From: an uncultured Fibrobacter sp.
Lineage (GTDB): Bacteria > Fibrobacterota > Fibrobacteria > Fibrobacterales > Fibrobacteraceae
Assembly (NCBI GenBank): GCA_946413655.1
Contig: CAMKLO010000001.1
Coordinates: 1 to 64,000, forward strand
Direction: 5' to 3'
DNA length: 64,000 nucleotides
The notes under the pieces are model-generated. The model was given only the letters and a program-made list of their open reading frames with translations. It was not told where the DNA came from and ran no database searches. The translations under genes and the position numbers were made by a program. Position 1 is the first letter of the stretch, and every line of letters starts with the position of its first letter. Below, piece by piece: positions 9,769 through 20,137 of the stretch.

Positions 9769-11220
9769 ATGATTCGCGCAACTACCTTGGAACGAATACT
9801 CCTAATCCTTTCGGATTTTGCCGCCTTGTCGATTTGTTTCGCCTTGGCGTTCTGGGTACAGTTCCATAGTGGTTGGATTTTGGACAAGTATGACCCAAGC
9901 AAGACCTTCGAAAGCTACTGGCAGTATGGGCTTGTCCTGAATGCCGGTTGGCTTACCCTGTTTGCCTTTGCCGGGCTGTACCGGTCCTGGCTGTTGCAGT
10001 CGAGAACGCACCAGATTTTGCGGGTGCTCCGTGCGGTCGTTATTGGCGTGGTGCTAGTCATCATTACTCTGTTCGGCGCCGAATTCATGGGAAAAATTTT
10101 CACGAACCAGCCTCTCAGTGAAGGCTATCTTTACGGTTCCCGGTTCCCGTGGATATTTATATATGGCGGTCTTGCCATCTTGCTTGTCGGTCTGTTCCGC
10201 ATGTTTATCTATATCTTTTTGCGGGCCTTGTTGCGCATGGGATATGGCGCGAATAACATTCTCGTTCTCGGGGTAACGGATGCAGGTCGAAAGATTGCAG
10301 AAGACCTGGCGAGGACCCCGGCGCGTGGTCAGCGTGTCGTGGGCTTTGTCGATGAACGATTCCAGGTCCTGCCGAAAGAGTTTGCCAATGTACCCGTTCT
10401 CGGGAAATATTCCGACTTGCCGGAACTTGTAAAAAAATACAAGGTCAGTGGCATTATCATTGCGCACGAAAGTACCTCTCCGCAAGAAATCATGCGCGTA
10501 CTTGTCTGGATTTGCGAACTCCAGCTACACATCTATATTGTTCCGGAACTTTACAATGTCGTGAACGGCAGGTTCAAGGCGAATCTTGTTTATGGCTTTG
10601 AGCTGCAAGAACTCTTTGCATTTACGATGCCGCCCTGGCAAGTGCAAGTCAAGCGCTTTATCGATATCGCTTTCGGACTTTTCCTTGGACTGATTTCGCT
10701 CCCGATTTGTTTGCTTGCGGCTATAGCGATTAAGCTGGAAGACCGCGGTCCGGTATTCTATTCCCAGGAACGCATTGGTTTGTACGGCAAGCCGTTTATG
10801 GTCTATAAGTTCCGCACTATGCGTACCGATGCCGAAAAGTTCGGTGCCCAGTGGGCGACCAAGGACGACCCGCGCATTACGAAAGTGGGCAAGTTCCTTC
10901 GCAAGACTCGCATCGATGAACTTCCGCAAATTCTTTGTGTGCTGAAAGGTGATATGAGCATGGTGGGGCCGCGTCCGGAGCGCGCCGTGTTTATCAGCCA
11001 GCTCCGTGAACAGATTCCGTTCTACATCAGCCGCCTCAAGATGAAACCGGGCCTTACAGGCTGGGCTCAAGTTTGCCACCATTACGATACAAGCATCGAA
11101 GATGTGCAAATCAAGCTCCAGTACGACATGTATTATTACGAGAACATGAGCTTGCTTTTGGACTTCCAGATTCTTGTGCGGACTGTGTATGTTGTGCTGA
11201 CCGGCAAGGGAGCGCAATAA
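9769..11220 (+). CDS. Undecaprenyl-phosphate sugar phosphotransferase (exopolysaccharide polyprenyl glycosylphosphotransferase)
   Basis: Multiple N-terminal TMs, CoA_binding_3-like [69 protein letters not shown]. Confidence 0.95.
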   Translation: MIRATTLERILLILSDFAALSICFALAFWVQFHSGWILDKYDPSKTFESYWQYGLVLNAGWLTLFAFAGLYRSWLLQSRTHQILRVLRAVVIGVVLVIITLFGAEFMGKIFTNQPLSEGYLYGSRFPWIFIYGGLAILLVGLFRMFIYIFLRALLRMGYGANNILVLGVTDAGRKIAEDLARTPARGQRVVGFVDERFQVLPKEFANVPVLGKYSDLPELVKKYKVSGIIIAHESTSPQEIMRVLVWICELQLHIYIVPELYNVVNGRFKANLVYGFELQELFAFTMPPWQVQVKRFIDIAFGLFLGLISLPICLLAAIAIKLEDRGPVFYSQERIGLYGKPFMVYKFRTMRTDAEKFGAQWATKDDPRITKVGKFLRKTRIDELPQILCVLKGDMSMVGPRPERAVFISQLREQIPFYISRLKMKPGLTGWAQVCHHYDTSIEDVQIKLQYDMYYYENMSLLLDFQILVRTVYVVLTGKGAQ

Positions 11221-11221
11221 T

Positions 11222-11365
11222 GAGTTAATAGTTCTGAGTTACTAGTTACTAGATAGCCTTAATATAGATGTTTCTAGTATCTAATAACCATGTTTTGTTA
11301 ACTTTTCAATATTAAATCATGCGGCGAAGCCGCTCTAGTAACTATCAACTATTAACTAGTAACTA
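11222..11365. repeat. MITE-like intergenic element (family A, AACTAGTAACT type)
   Basis: gagttaatagttctgagttactagttactag at left end; gcggcgaagccgc hairpin then agtaactatcaactattaactagtaact at right end (inverted). Confidence 0.5.
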
Positions 11366-11369
11366 AATT

Positions 11370-12233
11370 ATGTACGGCGATAATTCTACTCCAGTTTTCC
11401 CAACCGAAGATGCTTTGACCATGATCCGCCTTGCTTTGGCGGAAGACGTTCGCACGGGCGATGTCACAAGCGAATGGACTATCCCTGCGGACCAAAAACA
11501 GCATGCCCGCCTCATCGCAAAAGAAGATGGCGTGCTTGCCGGTCTCCCGATTATCGAACTCGTGTTCCAGGAACTCAAGGCAAACGCCAAGGTCACGCTC
11601 CACAAGAAAGATGGCGACGTGGTGAAGAAAGGCGACTTGATTGCCGAACTCGACGGAACGACGCACGAACTTTTGACGGGTGAACGCACGCTCCTGAACT
11701 TCATCCAGCAGCTTTCGGGTGTGGCAACGGTTGCGCACACGTTCCAGGAAGCCTTGAAGGGCGGCAAGACGAAGGTGCTCGACACCCGCAAGACGATTCC
11801 GGGATTCCGCACGTTGCAGAAGTACGCCGTTCGCGTCGGTGGCGGTTCCAACCACCGCATGGGCCTCTTTGACATGGTGCTCGTGAAGGACAACCACATT
11901 GCAGCTGCCGGTGGCGTTCTCGAAGCTCTTGAAGTCGTCAAGAAGAACAACAAGCAGGGCTTGATGGTCGAAATGGAAGTCGAAAACTTCGACCAGCTCC
12001 GCGCTCTCCTCAACAAGGGTGTCGATGTCATCATGCTTGACAACATGAGCAACGAGATGATGGCCGAAGCCTTGAAGATTATCAAGGAAAGCGGCGACAA
12101 GGTGCTTGTGGAAGGCTCCGGTAATATGACGCTCGAACGCGCAAAGCAGATTGCAACGCTCGGTCTCGATTTCATCTCTGTCGGTGCGCTCACGCATAGC
12201 GTCAAGGCCCTCGACATCTCAATGAGAATTTAA
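11370..12233 (+). CDS. nadC: Nicotinate-nucleotide pyrophosphorylase (carboxylating)
   Basis: LAEDVRTGDVTSEWTIP, GERTLLNFIQQLSGVAT, LDTRKTIPGFRTLQKYAVRVGGGSNHRMGLFDMVLVKDNHI. Confidence 0.97.
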   Translation: MYGDNSTPVFPTEDALTMIRLALAEDVRTGDVTSEWTIPADQKQHARLIAKEDGVLAGLPIIELVFQELKANAKVTLHKKDGDVVKKGDLIAELDGTTHELLTGERTLLNFIQQLSGVATVAHTFQEALKGGKTKVLDTRKTIPGFRTLQKYAVRVGGGSNHRMGLFDMVLVKDNHIAAAGGVLEALEVVKKNNKQGLMVEMEVENFDQLRALLNKGVDVIMLDNMSNEMMAEALKIIKESGDKVLVEGSGNMTLERAKQIATLGLDFISVGALTHSVKALDISMRI

Positions 12234-12301
12234 CGCGAAACAAACTCCAACCACCGAAATCTCCCTAAAAAAGTTATATTGTTCTAAGGAGACTGAGGGA
12301 G

Positions 12302-14449
12302 GTGGGTGTGAAAATCTTTCGAACAATGTTGATGTCGCTTGCTTTGGCAGTGCAGTGTTTCGCTAATCCAGCAAGCAACGAAACTTTTTTCTTAAAGCAG
12401 CCGGACGGGACCTCCGTCGAGGTGCGTCAGGTAGGCGACGAGAATTTCCATGTGCTCGAAACTGCGGACGGCTACATTTTGCAAAAAGATGCGCTCGGGT
12501 ATTATGCCTATGCCGACGCAAAGGGCGAATCGTCGGGAATTTATGCCCGCAATGCACAGGACCGTAACGAATCGGATGCTCAGTTCTTGGCTGGTCTCGA
12601 TCCGGAAGCGATATATCAAAAGCTTCTGACGAAAACTCCATCTGAAGAACCCCAGGATTACAGTTTTCCGAGATTCATCAAGCCGGTAATACAGAGACTG
12701 CCTGTTCCTGACAGCATACCGACTCATGGCGAATTTCATGGAATGGTCGTTCTCGTACAGTATGCCGATATAAAATTCAAGGCCGCAGATCCAAAGGCCC
12801 AATTTACCGATTTTCTGAACAAGGAAGGGTACAACGAATACCATCATCAAGGTAGTGTAAGGGATTATTTTATAAAGAACTCCATGGGCATATTTCGCCC
12901 GACTTTCGATGTATATGGGCCGATTACGGTTCCAAACACACGGGCGACTTACGCAAGTACGACGACTGGTAACAAAAATTTTGCCGCAGCAAAGACAATT
13001 TTAGCGACAGCTCTTGATTCACTTGACAAGAGAGGCGAAATAGACTTTTCAAAGTACGATAACGATGGCGACGGAATGGTGGATTTTGTTTTTATGATTT
13101 ACGCTGGTGTTGGTTCTAATGGTTCAGGGGTCGATGACGCCATTTGGCCGCATGCCAATTATTTTAATTCACAAAGAGGTCCGAATTCAGGGAAAAAGAT
13201 GAGTGACGGCTCTTACATCAACTATTTTGCCTGTTCTAACGAAATCGGTACGACCGCATATAGAAACGATAAATCTACAAGCACATTGAACGGAATAGGA
13301 ACGTTCATCCACGAATTCAGCCATGTTTTGGGCTTGCCCGATTTGAATGATACCAAAGGAACTAATAAGACACGAAAAGACCCTACAAAATGGTCTGTCA
13401 TGTCCACTGGAGTGTATAACTGTCCTAGCAATCCAGAGTATGTCCAGTGTTGCGCACCGCCGTTCTATTCAGCGTTCGAAAGAATGTCGCTTGGATGGAT
13501 GACGCCGATGGAACTCAATGTCAAAGGCGAGGTGAAACTGGATAAAATTGAAGATAACGTTGCGTATAGCGTTACCAATCCGAAAAATCCAAAAGAAGTT
13601 TATTTATTGGAATACAGAAATAGAAAAAAATGGGATGCAGGACAGCCCAGTTCAGGAATGCTGATATGGCATATCGACTATGTAGATTCTATTTGGAATA
13701 TTAATGCGGTTAATGCCAACGCGGCCCATATGTATGTCGATGTAGTCGAGGCCGTTCCTGCAAAAGGAACAACTGCAACGGCGGAGGATGTGTTCCCAGG
13801 AACCGGGAAGGTCACCGATTTCAGCAATTTCGTCTTTTGGACCGGTGACAGCATGAAAATCGCACTTTCCGACATTACGGAATCTTCGGACAAGGAATAT
13901 GTCACCTTCAATGTGGATATGACCGTCAAATCGTCTCCGTCAGTGAAGTCCAGTTCCTCGACAAAGTCTAGTTCTTCGGCGATATCGAGCTCGTCTGCAA
14001 TTTCATCAAGTTCAAATGCGCCAAGTTCATCCAGTTCGGTGTCTGTTTCTTCGAGCTCTAGAATTACGTCGTCAAGTTCGGCGATTTCGTCATCTGCGGT
14101 TTCATCGAGTTCGAAAGTATCATCGTCCAGTTCAATGACTTCGTCGTCTTCGGAAACTATCGCGTCTAGTTCCAGCGAACATCCCGTTTTCGCTATGCGC
14201 CCGGCGCAGTTGCCGAACGTTCATGTTCAAATGCATAACGGCCATATCTTCATTTACGCGCCGCAGCATGGGCAAAAAAACGTACGGCTATTTTCGCCCA
14301 TCGGAACTCTGTTATTTGAAACGACGATGGACGGAAATGAACTGAAGATTGAGAACATGCACCAGATGCAAGGCGCAAATGTTATCCTGTCCGTAACACA
14401 AAGCCGTAAACAACTCTTCACGGGACTTCTCTCTTTAAAAAATTTTTAG
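12302..14449 (+). CDS. Secreted M6-family (immune inhibitor A-like) metalloprotease with long poly-Ser linker
   Basis: FIHEFSHVLGLPDLND zinc-binding HExxH motif; GMVVLVQYADIKF, SVRDYFIKNSMGIFRPTFDVYGP typical of M6; Ser linker; C-terminal domain. GTG start possible nearby. Confidence 0.9.
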   Translation: MGVKIFRTMLMSLALAVQCFANPASNETFFLKQPDGTSVEVRQVGDENFHVLETADGYILQKDALGYYAYADAKGESSGIYARNAQDRNESDAQFLAGLDPEAIYQKLLTKTPSEEPQDYSFPRFIKPVIQRLPVPDSIPTHGEFHGMVVLVQYADIKFKAADPKAQFTDFLNKEGYNEYHHQGSVRDYFIKNSMGIFRPTFDVYGPITVPNTRATYASTTTGNKNFAAAKTILATALDSLDKRGEIDFSKYDNDGDGMVDFVFMIYAGVGSNGSGVDDAIWPHANYFNSQRGPNSGKKMSDGSYINYFACSNEIGTTAYRNDKSTSTLNGIGTFIHEFSHVLGLPDLNDTKGTNKTRKDPTKWSVMSTGVYNCPSNPEYVQCCAPPFYSAFERMSLGWMTPMELNVKGEVKLDKIEDNVAYSVTNPKNPKEVYLLEYRNRKKWDAGQPSSGMLIWHIDYVDSIWNINAVNANAAHMYVDVVEAVPAKGTTATAEDVFPGTGKVTDFSNFVFWTGDSMKIALSDITESSDKEYVTFNVDMTVKSSPSVKSSSSTKSSSSAISSSSAISSSSNAPSSSSSVSVSSSSRITSSSSAISSSAVSSSSKVSSSSSMTSSSSETIASSSSEHPVFAMRPAQLPNVHVQMHNGHIFIYAPQHGQKNVRLFSPIGTLLFETTMDGNELKIENMHQMQGANVILSVTQSRKQLFTGLLSLKNF

Positions 14450-14468
14450 CCCTCATTAAGCGAGGGAG

Positions 14469-16406
14469 GTGGGTATGAAAATCTTTCAAACAATGTTGAT
14501 GTTGCTTGCTTTGGCTGTGCCGTGCTTGGCCGTTCCTGCAAGCAACGAAACTTTTTTCTTAAAGCAGCCGGACGGGAGTTCCGTCGAAGTGCGTCAGATC
14601 GGTGACGAGAATTTCCATGTGCTCGAAACTGCGGACGGCTACATTTTGCAAAAAGATGCGCTCGGGTATTACGCCTACGCCGATGCAAAGGGTGAATCGT
14701 CGGGAATCTACGCCCGCGATGCACAAGATCGTAGCGAATCGGACGTAGAATTTTTAGCCGCACTCGATCCGGATGCGATATATGAACGTTTGTACGAATC
14801 GGCGCCTAAAGACGACGTCATTTTCGAATATGGCGTACCCGCTTTTGCCAAGCCCAAAATAAAGCGGATTCCAGCACCTGATTACAAACTTACAATGAGT
14901 AAACTCCGCGGATTCGTGTTGCTAGTGCAGTTCCCTGATATCAAGTTCAAAATGACGGATCCTAAAAAGCTATACAATGATTTCATGAACAAGGAAGGTT
15001 TTAACGAGAATTACAATACAGGCAGCGTAAAGGATTATTTTATAAAGAATTCCATGGGAAAATTTGTCCCGACATTTGACATTTATGGTCCCGTGACCGT
15101 TTCTGGAGAGCGGAGTGCTTATGGGAACTATTCGTTGAGGAGTAAAGGCGCTCGGCTAGCCTTAACGGAAGCTTTGGACTCGCTTGTCAGGCAAGGTGGA
15201 ATTGATTTGTCGCCGTATGATATAGACAACGACGGTTACATCGATTTTCTTTTTATGATTTACGCCGGAGTCGGGGCGGCAGATTCGCCGGTTTCCGAAT
15301 CCATTTGGCCCCATGCCGGATCTCTTGGTGATTTAGGATACTCAAAAGATGGGATGAAGTTAAGCGACGACGTTTATGCAAATCGCTATGCCTGTGCAAA
15401 CGAAATTAATGGACGGGCTTATACAAATGACAGTAACACCTCTATTTATAACGGTATCGGGACAGCAATACACGAATTGAGTCATGTTCTTGGATTACAT
15501 GATTTGTATGATACAAAACAAAAACATAAACGAAAAACGCCCTCTTACTGGGATGTTATGGATAATGGCTCGTATTATTGCCCTACGCCAGCGCTTAATA
15601 CACGATTACTGGGGTGTGCACCACCGCTCTATTCTGCATTCGAAAGAATGTCGCTCGGATGGCTTACCCCGACAGAACTCAACGTGACGGGTCCTGTGAA
15701 ATTGGACAAGCTAGACGATAACGTTGCCTACAGCGTTACTAACCCCAAAAATCCCAATGAATTGTTCATGATGGAATACCGTACAAAAAAAGAATGGGAT
15801 AGAGGGGTACCGTCTTCTGGAATGCTGATATGGCATATCGATTACGTAGATTCTATTTGGAAAAGTAACAGTATCAATATCGACAGCACCCACATGCATG
15901 TCGATATTGTCGAAGCTATCCCCGAAAAAGGATCTTACGGCACGACAGAAGACCCGTTTCCCGGAACCGGCAACGTCACCGATTTCAGCAATTTCGTCTT
16001 TTGGACCGGTGACAGCATGAAAATCGCACTTTCCGACATTACGGAATCTTCGGACAAGGAATATGTCACCTTCAATGTGGATATGACCGTCAAATCGTCT
16101 TCGTCCTCGGAAATCATCGAATCCAGTTCCAGCGAACATCCCGTTTTCGCGATGCGTCCTTCGCGGTCGCCAAACGTCCATGTTCAAACGCATAATGGCG
16201 ATATTTTCATTTACGCGCCACAACATGGGCAAAAAAACGTTCAAATTTTCTCGCCCATCGGAACGCTGTTGTTAGAAACGACAATGGACGGTCACGAGCT
16301 GAAAATTGAAAAACCGCGCCAGATGCAAGGCGCAAATGTCATCCTGTCCGTAACACAAGGCCGCAAACAGCTCTTCACGGAGCATCTCTCTTTGAAAAAT
16401 TTTTAG
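14469..16406 (+). CDS. Secreted M6-family metalloprotease, tandem paralog with short Ser linker
   Basis: AIHELSHVLGLHDLYDT motif; strong full-length similarity to 12302..14449; preferred start around the ATG at 14475. Confidence 0.9.
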   Translation: MGMKIFQTMLMLLALAVPCLAVPASNETFFLKQPDGSSVEVRQIGDENFHVLETADGYILQKDALGYYAYADAKGESSGIYARDAQDRSESDVEFLAALDPDAIYERLYESAPKDDVIFEYGVPAFAKPKIKRIPAPDYKLTMSKLRGFVLLVQFPDIKFKMTDPKKLYNDFMNKEGFNENYNTGSVKDYFIKNSMGKFVPTFDIYGPVTVSGERSAYGNYSLRSKGARLALTEALDSLVRQGGIDLSPYDIDNDGYIDFLFMIYAGVGAADSPVSESIWPHAGSLGDLGYSKDGMKLSDDVYANRYACANEINGRAYTNDSNTSIYNGIGTAIHELSHVLGLHDLYDTKQKHKRKTPSYWDVMDNGSYYCPTPALNTRLLGCAPPLYSAFERMSLGWLTPTELNVTGPVKLDKLDDNVAYSVTNPKNPNELFMMEYRTKKEWDRGVPSSGMLIWHIDYVDSIWKSNSINIDSTHMHVDIVEAIPEKGSYGTTEDPFPGTGNVTDFSNFVFWTGDSMKIALSDITESSDKEYVTFNVDMTVKSSSSSEIIESSSSEHPVFAMRPSRSPNVHVQTHNGDIFIYAPQHGQKNVQIFSPIGTLLLETTMDGHELKIEKPRQMQGANVILSVTQGRKQLFTEHLSLKNF

Positions 16407-16423
16407 TTTTCGTTTCATAGGAG

Positions 16424-17944
16424 ATGCTTATGGAACAGCAAGCTGCAGAAGTCGTTTCATTATTTCACGGCACGTTTTGGGCGTTGGTGCCCTCTGTCGT
16501 AGCAATTGTTTTAGCCCTCATTACCAAAGAAGCCTATTCGTCCCTTTTTATCGGGGTCGTGATTGGCGGGCTTTTTATTAGCCAAGGAAGTTTTCCGCAG
16601 TTCTTGGATGCTGTTTTCAAAAATGGAATGGTGAAACAGGTGTCCGATCCGTGGAATGTAGGGATTCTTTTTTTCCTCGTGATGCTTGGGGCTATGGTCG
16701 CCCTGATGAACAAGTCGGGGGCAGCGGCCGCTTTCGGAAACTGGGCGAAGCTGCATATAAAGTCTAAGGTCGGTGCGCAAATGGCGACTATTGTTCTTGG
16801 CATCTTGATTTTTGTCGATGATTACTTCAACTGCCTTACGGTGGGCAGCGTCATGCGCCCTGTTACGGACAAATTTAAAGTGAGTCATGAAAAATTGGCA
16901 TACTTGATTGATGCAACGGCGGCCCCGATTTGCATTATCGCACCGGTCAGTTCGTGGGCGGCGGCGGTGACCGGCTTTGTCGAAGGCGAAGACGGTTTGG
17001 GACTGTTCGTCAAGTCCATTCCGTACAACTTCTATGCGTTGTTGACGATTGTCGCCCTGTTTGCCTTGGTCCTCCTTAAAGTCGATTTTGGTCCCATGAA
17101 AAAATACGAATCTGCAGCCGAGATGATCGATGCAAAAATGGAAGAATTGAATGTGGAACAGGCACGCGGGACCATGCTCGATTTGGTATTCCCGATCGTG
17201 ATGCTGATTTTCTTCTGCGTGATCGGGCTAGTTTATACGGGCGGATTTTTCTCGAGCGGCGATGCGCACAAGGGCTTTGTCGCAGCCTTTGGCGGGAGCG
17301 ATGCGTCCGTCGGGCTTGTGTATGGTAGTTTTACAGCCTTTATCGTGACGGTGATTTGGTATCTCGGGCGCCGAGTCCTGAAAATCGGGAAATGCCTCGA
17401 ATGCTTGCCCGAAGGTTTCAAGGCGATGGTTCCCGCAATTATCATTCTGGTGCTCGCCTGGAGCTTGAAGGGCGTCACCGATACGCTTGGAGCAAAAGAC
17501 TTTGTTGCAGGCATCGTGTCGGGAAAGGCAACCGCTCTCATGAACTTTATGCCAGCAATCATCTTCTTGGTTGGAATCGGGCTCGCTTTTTCGACGGGAA
17601 CTTCTTGGGGCACGTTTGGCATCTTGATTCCGATTGTTGTCGCGGCGTTCTCCAGCGTCGATCCTGAGTTGATGATTATCTCGATTTCGGCTTGCATGGC
17701 GGGGGCCGTCTGCGGCGACCACATTTCTCCAATTTCAGACACGACGATTATGGCAAGTGCCGGTGCGCAGTGTAACCATGTGAATCATGTGAACACGCAA
17801 CTGCCCTATGCGCTGTCGGTCGCATCAATCAGTTTTATCTGTTATGTTGTGGCGGGCTTTACGCGAAGCGCCTTGCTTTCATTTGCCTTAGGAGTCGCTT
17901 TTGTTGTAGGAGCACTCTTTATCGTCAAGAAAAAATTCTCTTAA
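16424..17944 (+). CDS. Na+/H+ antiporter NhaC-family transporter
   Basis: Polytopic; ALITKEAYSSLFIGVVIGGLF, VDDYFNCLTVGSVMRPVTDKFKVSHEKLAYLIDATAAPICIIAPVSSWAA, CGDHISPISDTTIMASAGAQCNHVNHV. Confidence 0.92.
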   Translation: MLMEQQAAEVVSLFHGTFWALVPSVVAIVLALITKEAYSSLFIGVVIGGLFISQGSFPQFLDAVFKNGMVKQVSDPWNVGILFFLVMLGAMVALMNKSGAAAAFGNWAKLHIKSKVGAQMATIVLGILIFVDDYFNCLTVGSVMRPVTDKFKVSHEKLAYLIDATAAPICIIAPVSSWAAAVTGFVEGEDGLGLFVKSIPYNFYALLTIVALFALVLLKVDFGPMKKYESAAEMIDAKMEELNVEQARGTMLDLVFPIVMLIFFCVIGLVYTGGFFSSGDAHKGFVAAFGGSDASVGLVYGSFTAFIVTVIWYLGRRVLKIGKCLECLPEGFKAMVPAIIILVLAWSLKGVTDTLGAKDFVAGIVSGKATALMNFMPAIIFLVGIGLAFSTGTSWGTFGILIPIVVAAFSSVDPELMIISISACMAGAVCGDHISPISDTTIMASAGAQCNHVNHVNTQLPYALSVASISFICYVVAGFTRSALLSFALGVAFVVGALFIVKKKFS

Positions 17945-17952
17945 CCACGTTT

Positions 17953-18858
17953 TTATCGTTTAATCTGTGCAGTCACGATGGCAACCATCATGATTGCGCA
18001 GCCGATTAACTCACGAGCCGAAAGTTGTTCTCCCAGAACAGCCCATCCGGCAAATACCGCAAACACAGATTCAAGGCTCATGGTCAACGATGCGATTGTG
18101 GGCTTTACTTTATCTTGGGCGACGATTTGGAGCGTGTAGGCGATTCCGCTGGAACAAAGAGCTGCAAACAGGAGCCCTGCAACGGCGCGAGGGTTTGCGA
18201 AGGCCGTGATGACGGTGCTGAAATCCATGGCAGGAAATTTCAAGTCAAAAACAATCATCAGGGGAGCCGTCAAAACGCCAATGGTCAAAAATTGAATGCT
18301 CGAAACGCGAATCGGATCGATGCGGTTCACGAACTTGTCTATTACCAAAATGTGGATTGAAAATGCGAGTGCGCACAACAGTGAAACTCCGTCCGAAAGT
18401 TCGAACGAAAAGTTGTCCTTGATGCAGAGCAGGTAAAGCCCTACGATGGTAATGGCAACACAAATCCATGTCTTGATTGAAACGCCCTTGCCCAAGAACA
18501 AGCTAACTACAGGCACGAGTACGATGTAGCAGGCTGTCAAGAATCCTGATTTGCCGGCTGAGGTGCCAAGGTACATTCCCAGTTGTTGCAAGTTCATGGC
18601 CGTGCACAAAGCAAGTCCGCAAAAAAATCCCGCTTTCCAATGAAGAATCATTTCGTTACGGTTGCGAGGTCTGCGAGGACTTTTGCCCAAGACATCGAGA
18701 ATTTTGAAAACAAAAGCGAGGAACCCTGCGGCGATAAAGCACCGGATGCACGAGAAAGCGAATGGTCCAAATGCGTTCCCTTCGATTTGGGCGACAAAAC
18801 CCGATCCCCAAATAAACGCCGTCAACACGAGCAAAAGACTGTAGCCAACACTTGCCAT
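17953..18858 (-). CDS. DMT-superfamily (EamA) transporter
   Basis: About 10 TMs, AFIWGSGFVAQIEG, LESVFAVFAGWAVLGEQLSARELIGCAIMMVAI. Confidence 0.9.
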   Translation of the reverse strand: MASVGYSLLLVLTAFIWGSGFVAQIEGNAFGPFAFSCIRCFIAAGFLAFVFKILDVLGKSPRRPRNRNEMILHWKAGFFCGLALCTAMNLQQLGMYLGTSAGKSGFLTACYIVLVPVVSLFLGKGVSIKTWICVAITIVGLYLLCIKDNFSFELSDGVSLLCALAFSIHILVIDKFVNRIDPIRVSSIQFLTIGVLTAPLMIVFDLKFPAMDFSTVITAFANPRAVAGLLFAALCSSGIAYTLQIVAQDKVKPTIASLTMSLESVFAVFAGWAVLGEQLSARELIGCAIMMVAIVTAQIKR

Positions 18859-19035
18859 GCGTGCATATATAGCATTTTGCGCTAGAGTTCCAAGGCTGAA
18901 ATTTTTGAGGCTGCTTCACTTTGGACTTTCGTAATTACAATAATCCTAAGCACTACCGCCTCCTAATAACCAATTTTTAAGCTCTAAGTTCTAAGCTCTA
19001 CCAATATCCTATCATCTACTAATACTATATTTCCC

Positions 19036-19998
19036 GTGAAATTAAACATTTATGGAGCATTTATGCGTTGCTTGGTTACCGGTGGTGCTGGATTTTTAGG
19101 AAGTCATCTCTGTGAAAGACTTTTGAATGACGGTCACGAAGTCATTTGCTTGGATAATTACTTTACGGGCCGTATGGCGAATGTTGCCCACTTGCGCGAT
19201 AACCGCAATTTTGAACTTATCCGACACGACGTAACTGAACCGATTCTTCTCGAAGTTGACCGGATTTTCAACTTGGCGTGCCCCGCAAGCCCGATTCACT
19301 ATCAGTTCAACCCGGTAAAGACTATCAAGACAAGCGTCATGGGCGCCATCAATATGCTTGGTCTCGCCAAACGCGTCTATGCGCGCATTTTGCAGGCGAG
19401 TACGAGCGAAGTCTATGGCGACCCGGCCGTACATCCGCAGACTGAAGACTATTGGGGAAACGTGAACCCCATCGGCATCCGCAGCTGCTACGACGAAGGT
19501 AAACGCGTCGCCGAAACGCTTTTTATGGATTATCACCGCCAAAACAACGTTGATATCCGCATTGTCCGCATTTTTAATACGTACGGCCCGCGCATGCTCC
19601 CGAACGACGGTCGCGTCGTCAGTAACTTCATCGTCCAGGCGCTGAATGGCGAAGACCTCACCATCTACGGTGACGGCAGCCAGACTCGCAGCTTCTGCTA
19701 TGTCGACGACCTCATCGAAGGATTCGTCCGCATGATGAACCAGGACAAGATTATCGGCCCGGTAAACATCGGCAATCCCGGCGAATTCACGATGCTCGAA
19801 CTTGCGAAAGAAGTTCTTGAACTCACCGGTTCCAAGAGCAAAATCGTTTATAAGCCGCTCCCCGGTGACGACCCCAAGATGCGCCGCCCAGACATTTCGC
19901 TTGCCAAGGAAGCCCTCGGCTGGGAACCGACCATCCCACTCCGCAAAGGTCTCGAAAAGACGATTGTCTATTTTGACAACTTGCTTAAGTCGAAGTAA
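19036..19998 (+). CDS. UDP-glucuronate decarboxylase (UDP-xylose synthase), extended SDR; likely start at 19063 ([13 protein letters not shown])
   Basis: [88 protein letters not shown]. Confidence 0.95.
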   Translation: MKLNIYGAFMRCLVTGGAGFLGSHLCERLLNDGHEVICLDNYFTGRMANVAHLRDNRNFELIRHDVTEPILLEVDRIFNLACPASPIHYQFNPVKTIKTSVMGAINMLGLAKRVYARILQASTSEVYGDPAVHPQTEDYWGNVNPIGIRSCYDEGKRVAETLFMDYHRQNNVDIRIVRIFNTYGPRMLPNDGRVVSNFIVQALNGEDLTIYGDGSQTRSFCYVDDLIEGFVRMMNQDKIIGPVNIGNPGEFTMLELAKEVLELTGSKSKIVYKPLPGDDPKMRRPDISLAKEALGWEPTIPLRKGLEKTIVYFDNLLKSK

Positions 19999-20037
19999 CC
20001 GTTTATCTTTATTATTTGTCGTTCATTCTCTACTTTT

Positions 20038-20070
20038 GGGGTGTCGTCGAGACTCCCCTTTAAATTTTTT
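20038..20070 (+). terminator. Probable terminator downstream of the UDP-glucuronate decarboxylase gene
   Basis: ggggtgtc-gtcga-gactcccc hairpin followed by a T-rich run. Confidence 0.5.
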
Positions 20071-20137
20071 CATAAAGATTTAGCTTTACGGAAGAGTGAA
20101 ATTGTCATTGCTAGATCAATGAAGTAAAGAGTAGAAA

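Noticed and set aside
19036-19062. Upstream ATG/extended N-terminus of the UDP-glucuronate decarboxylase
   Set aside because: [13 protein letters not shown] at 19063 is the standard start; the extra residues MKLNIYGAF are likely untranslated leader
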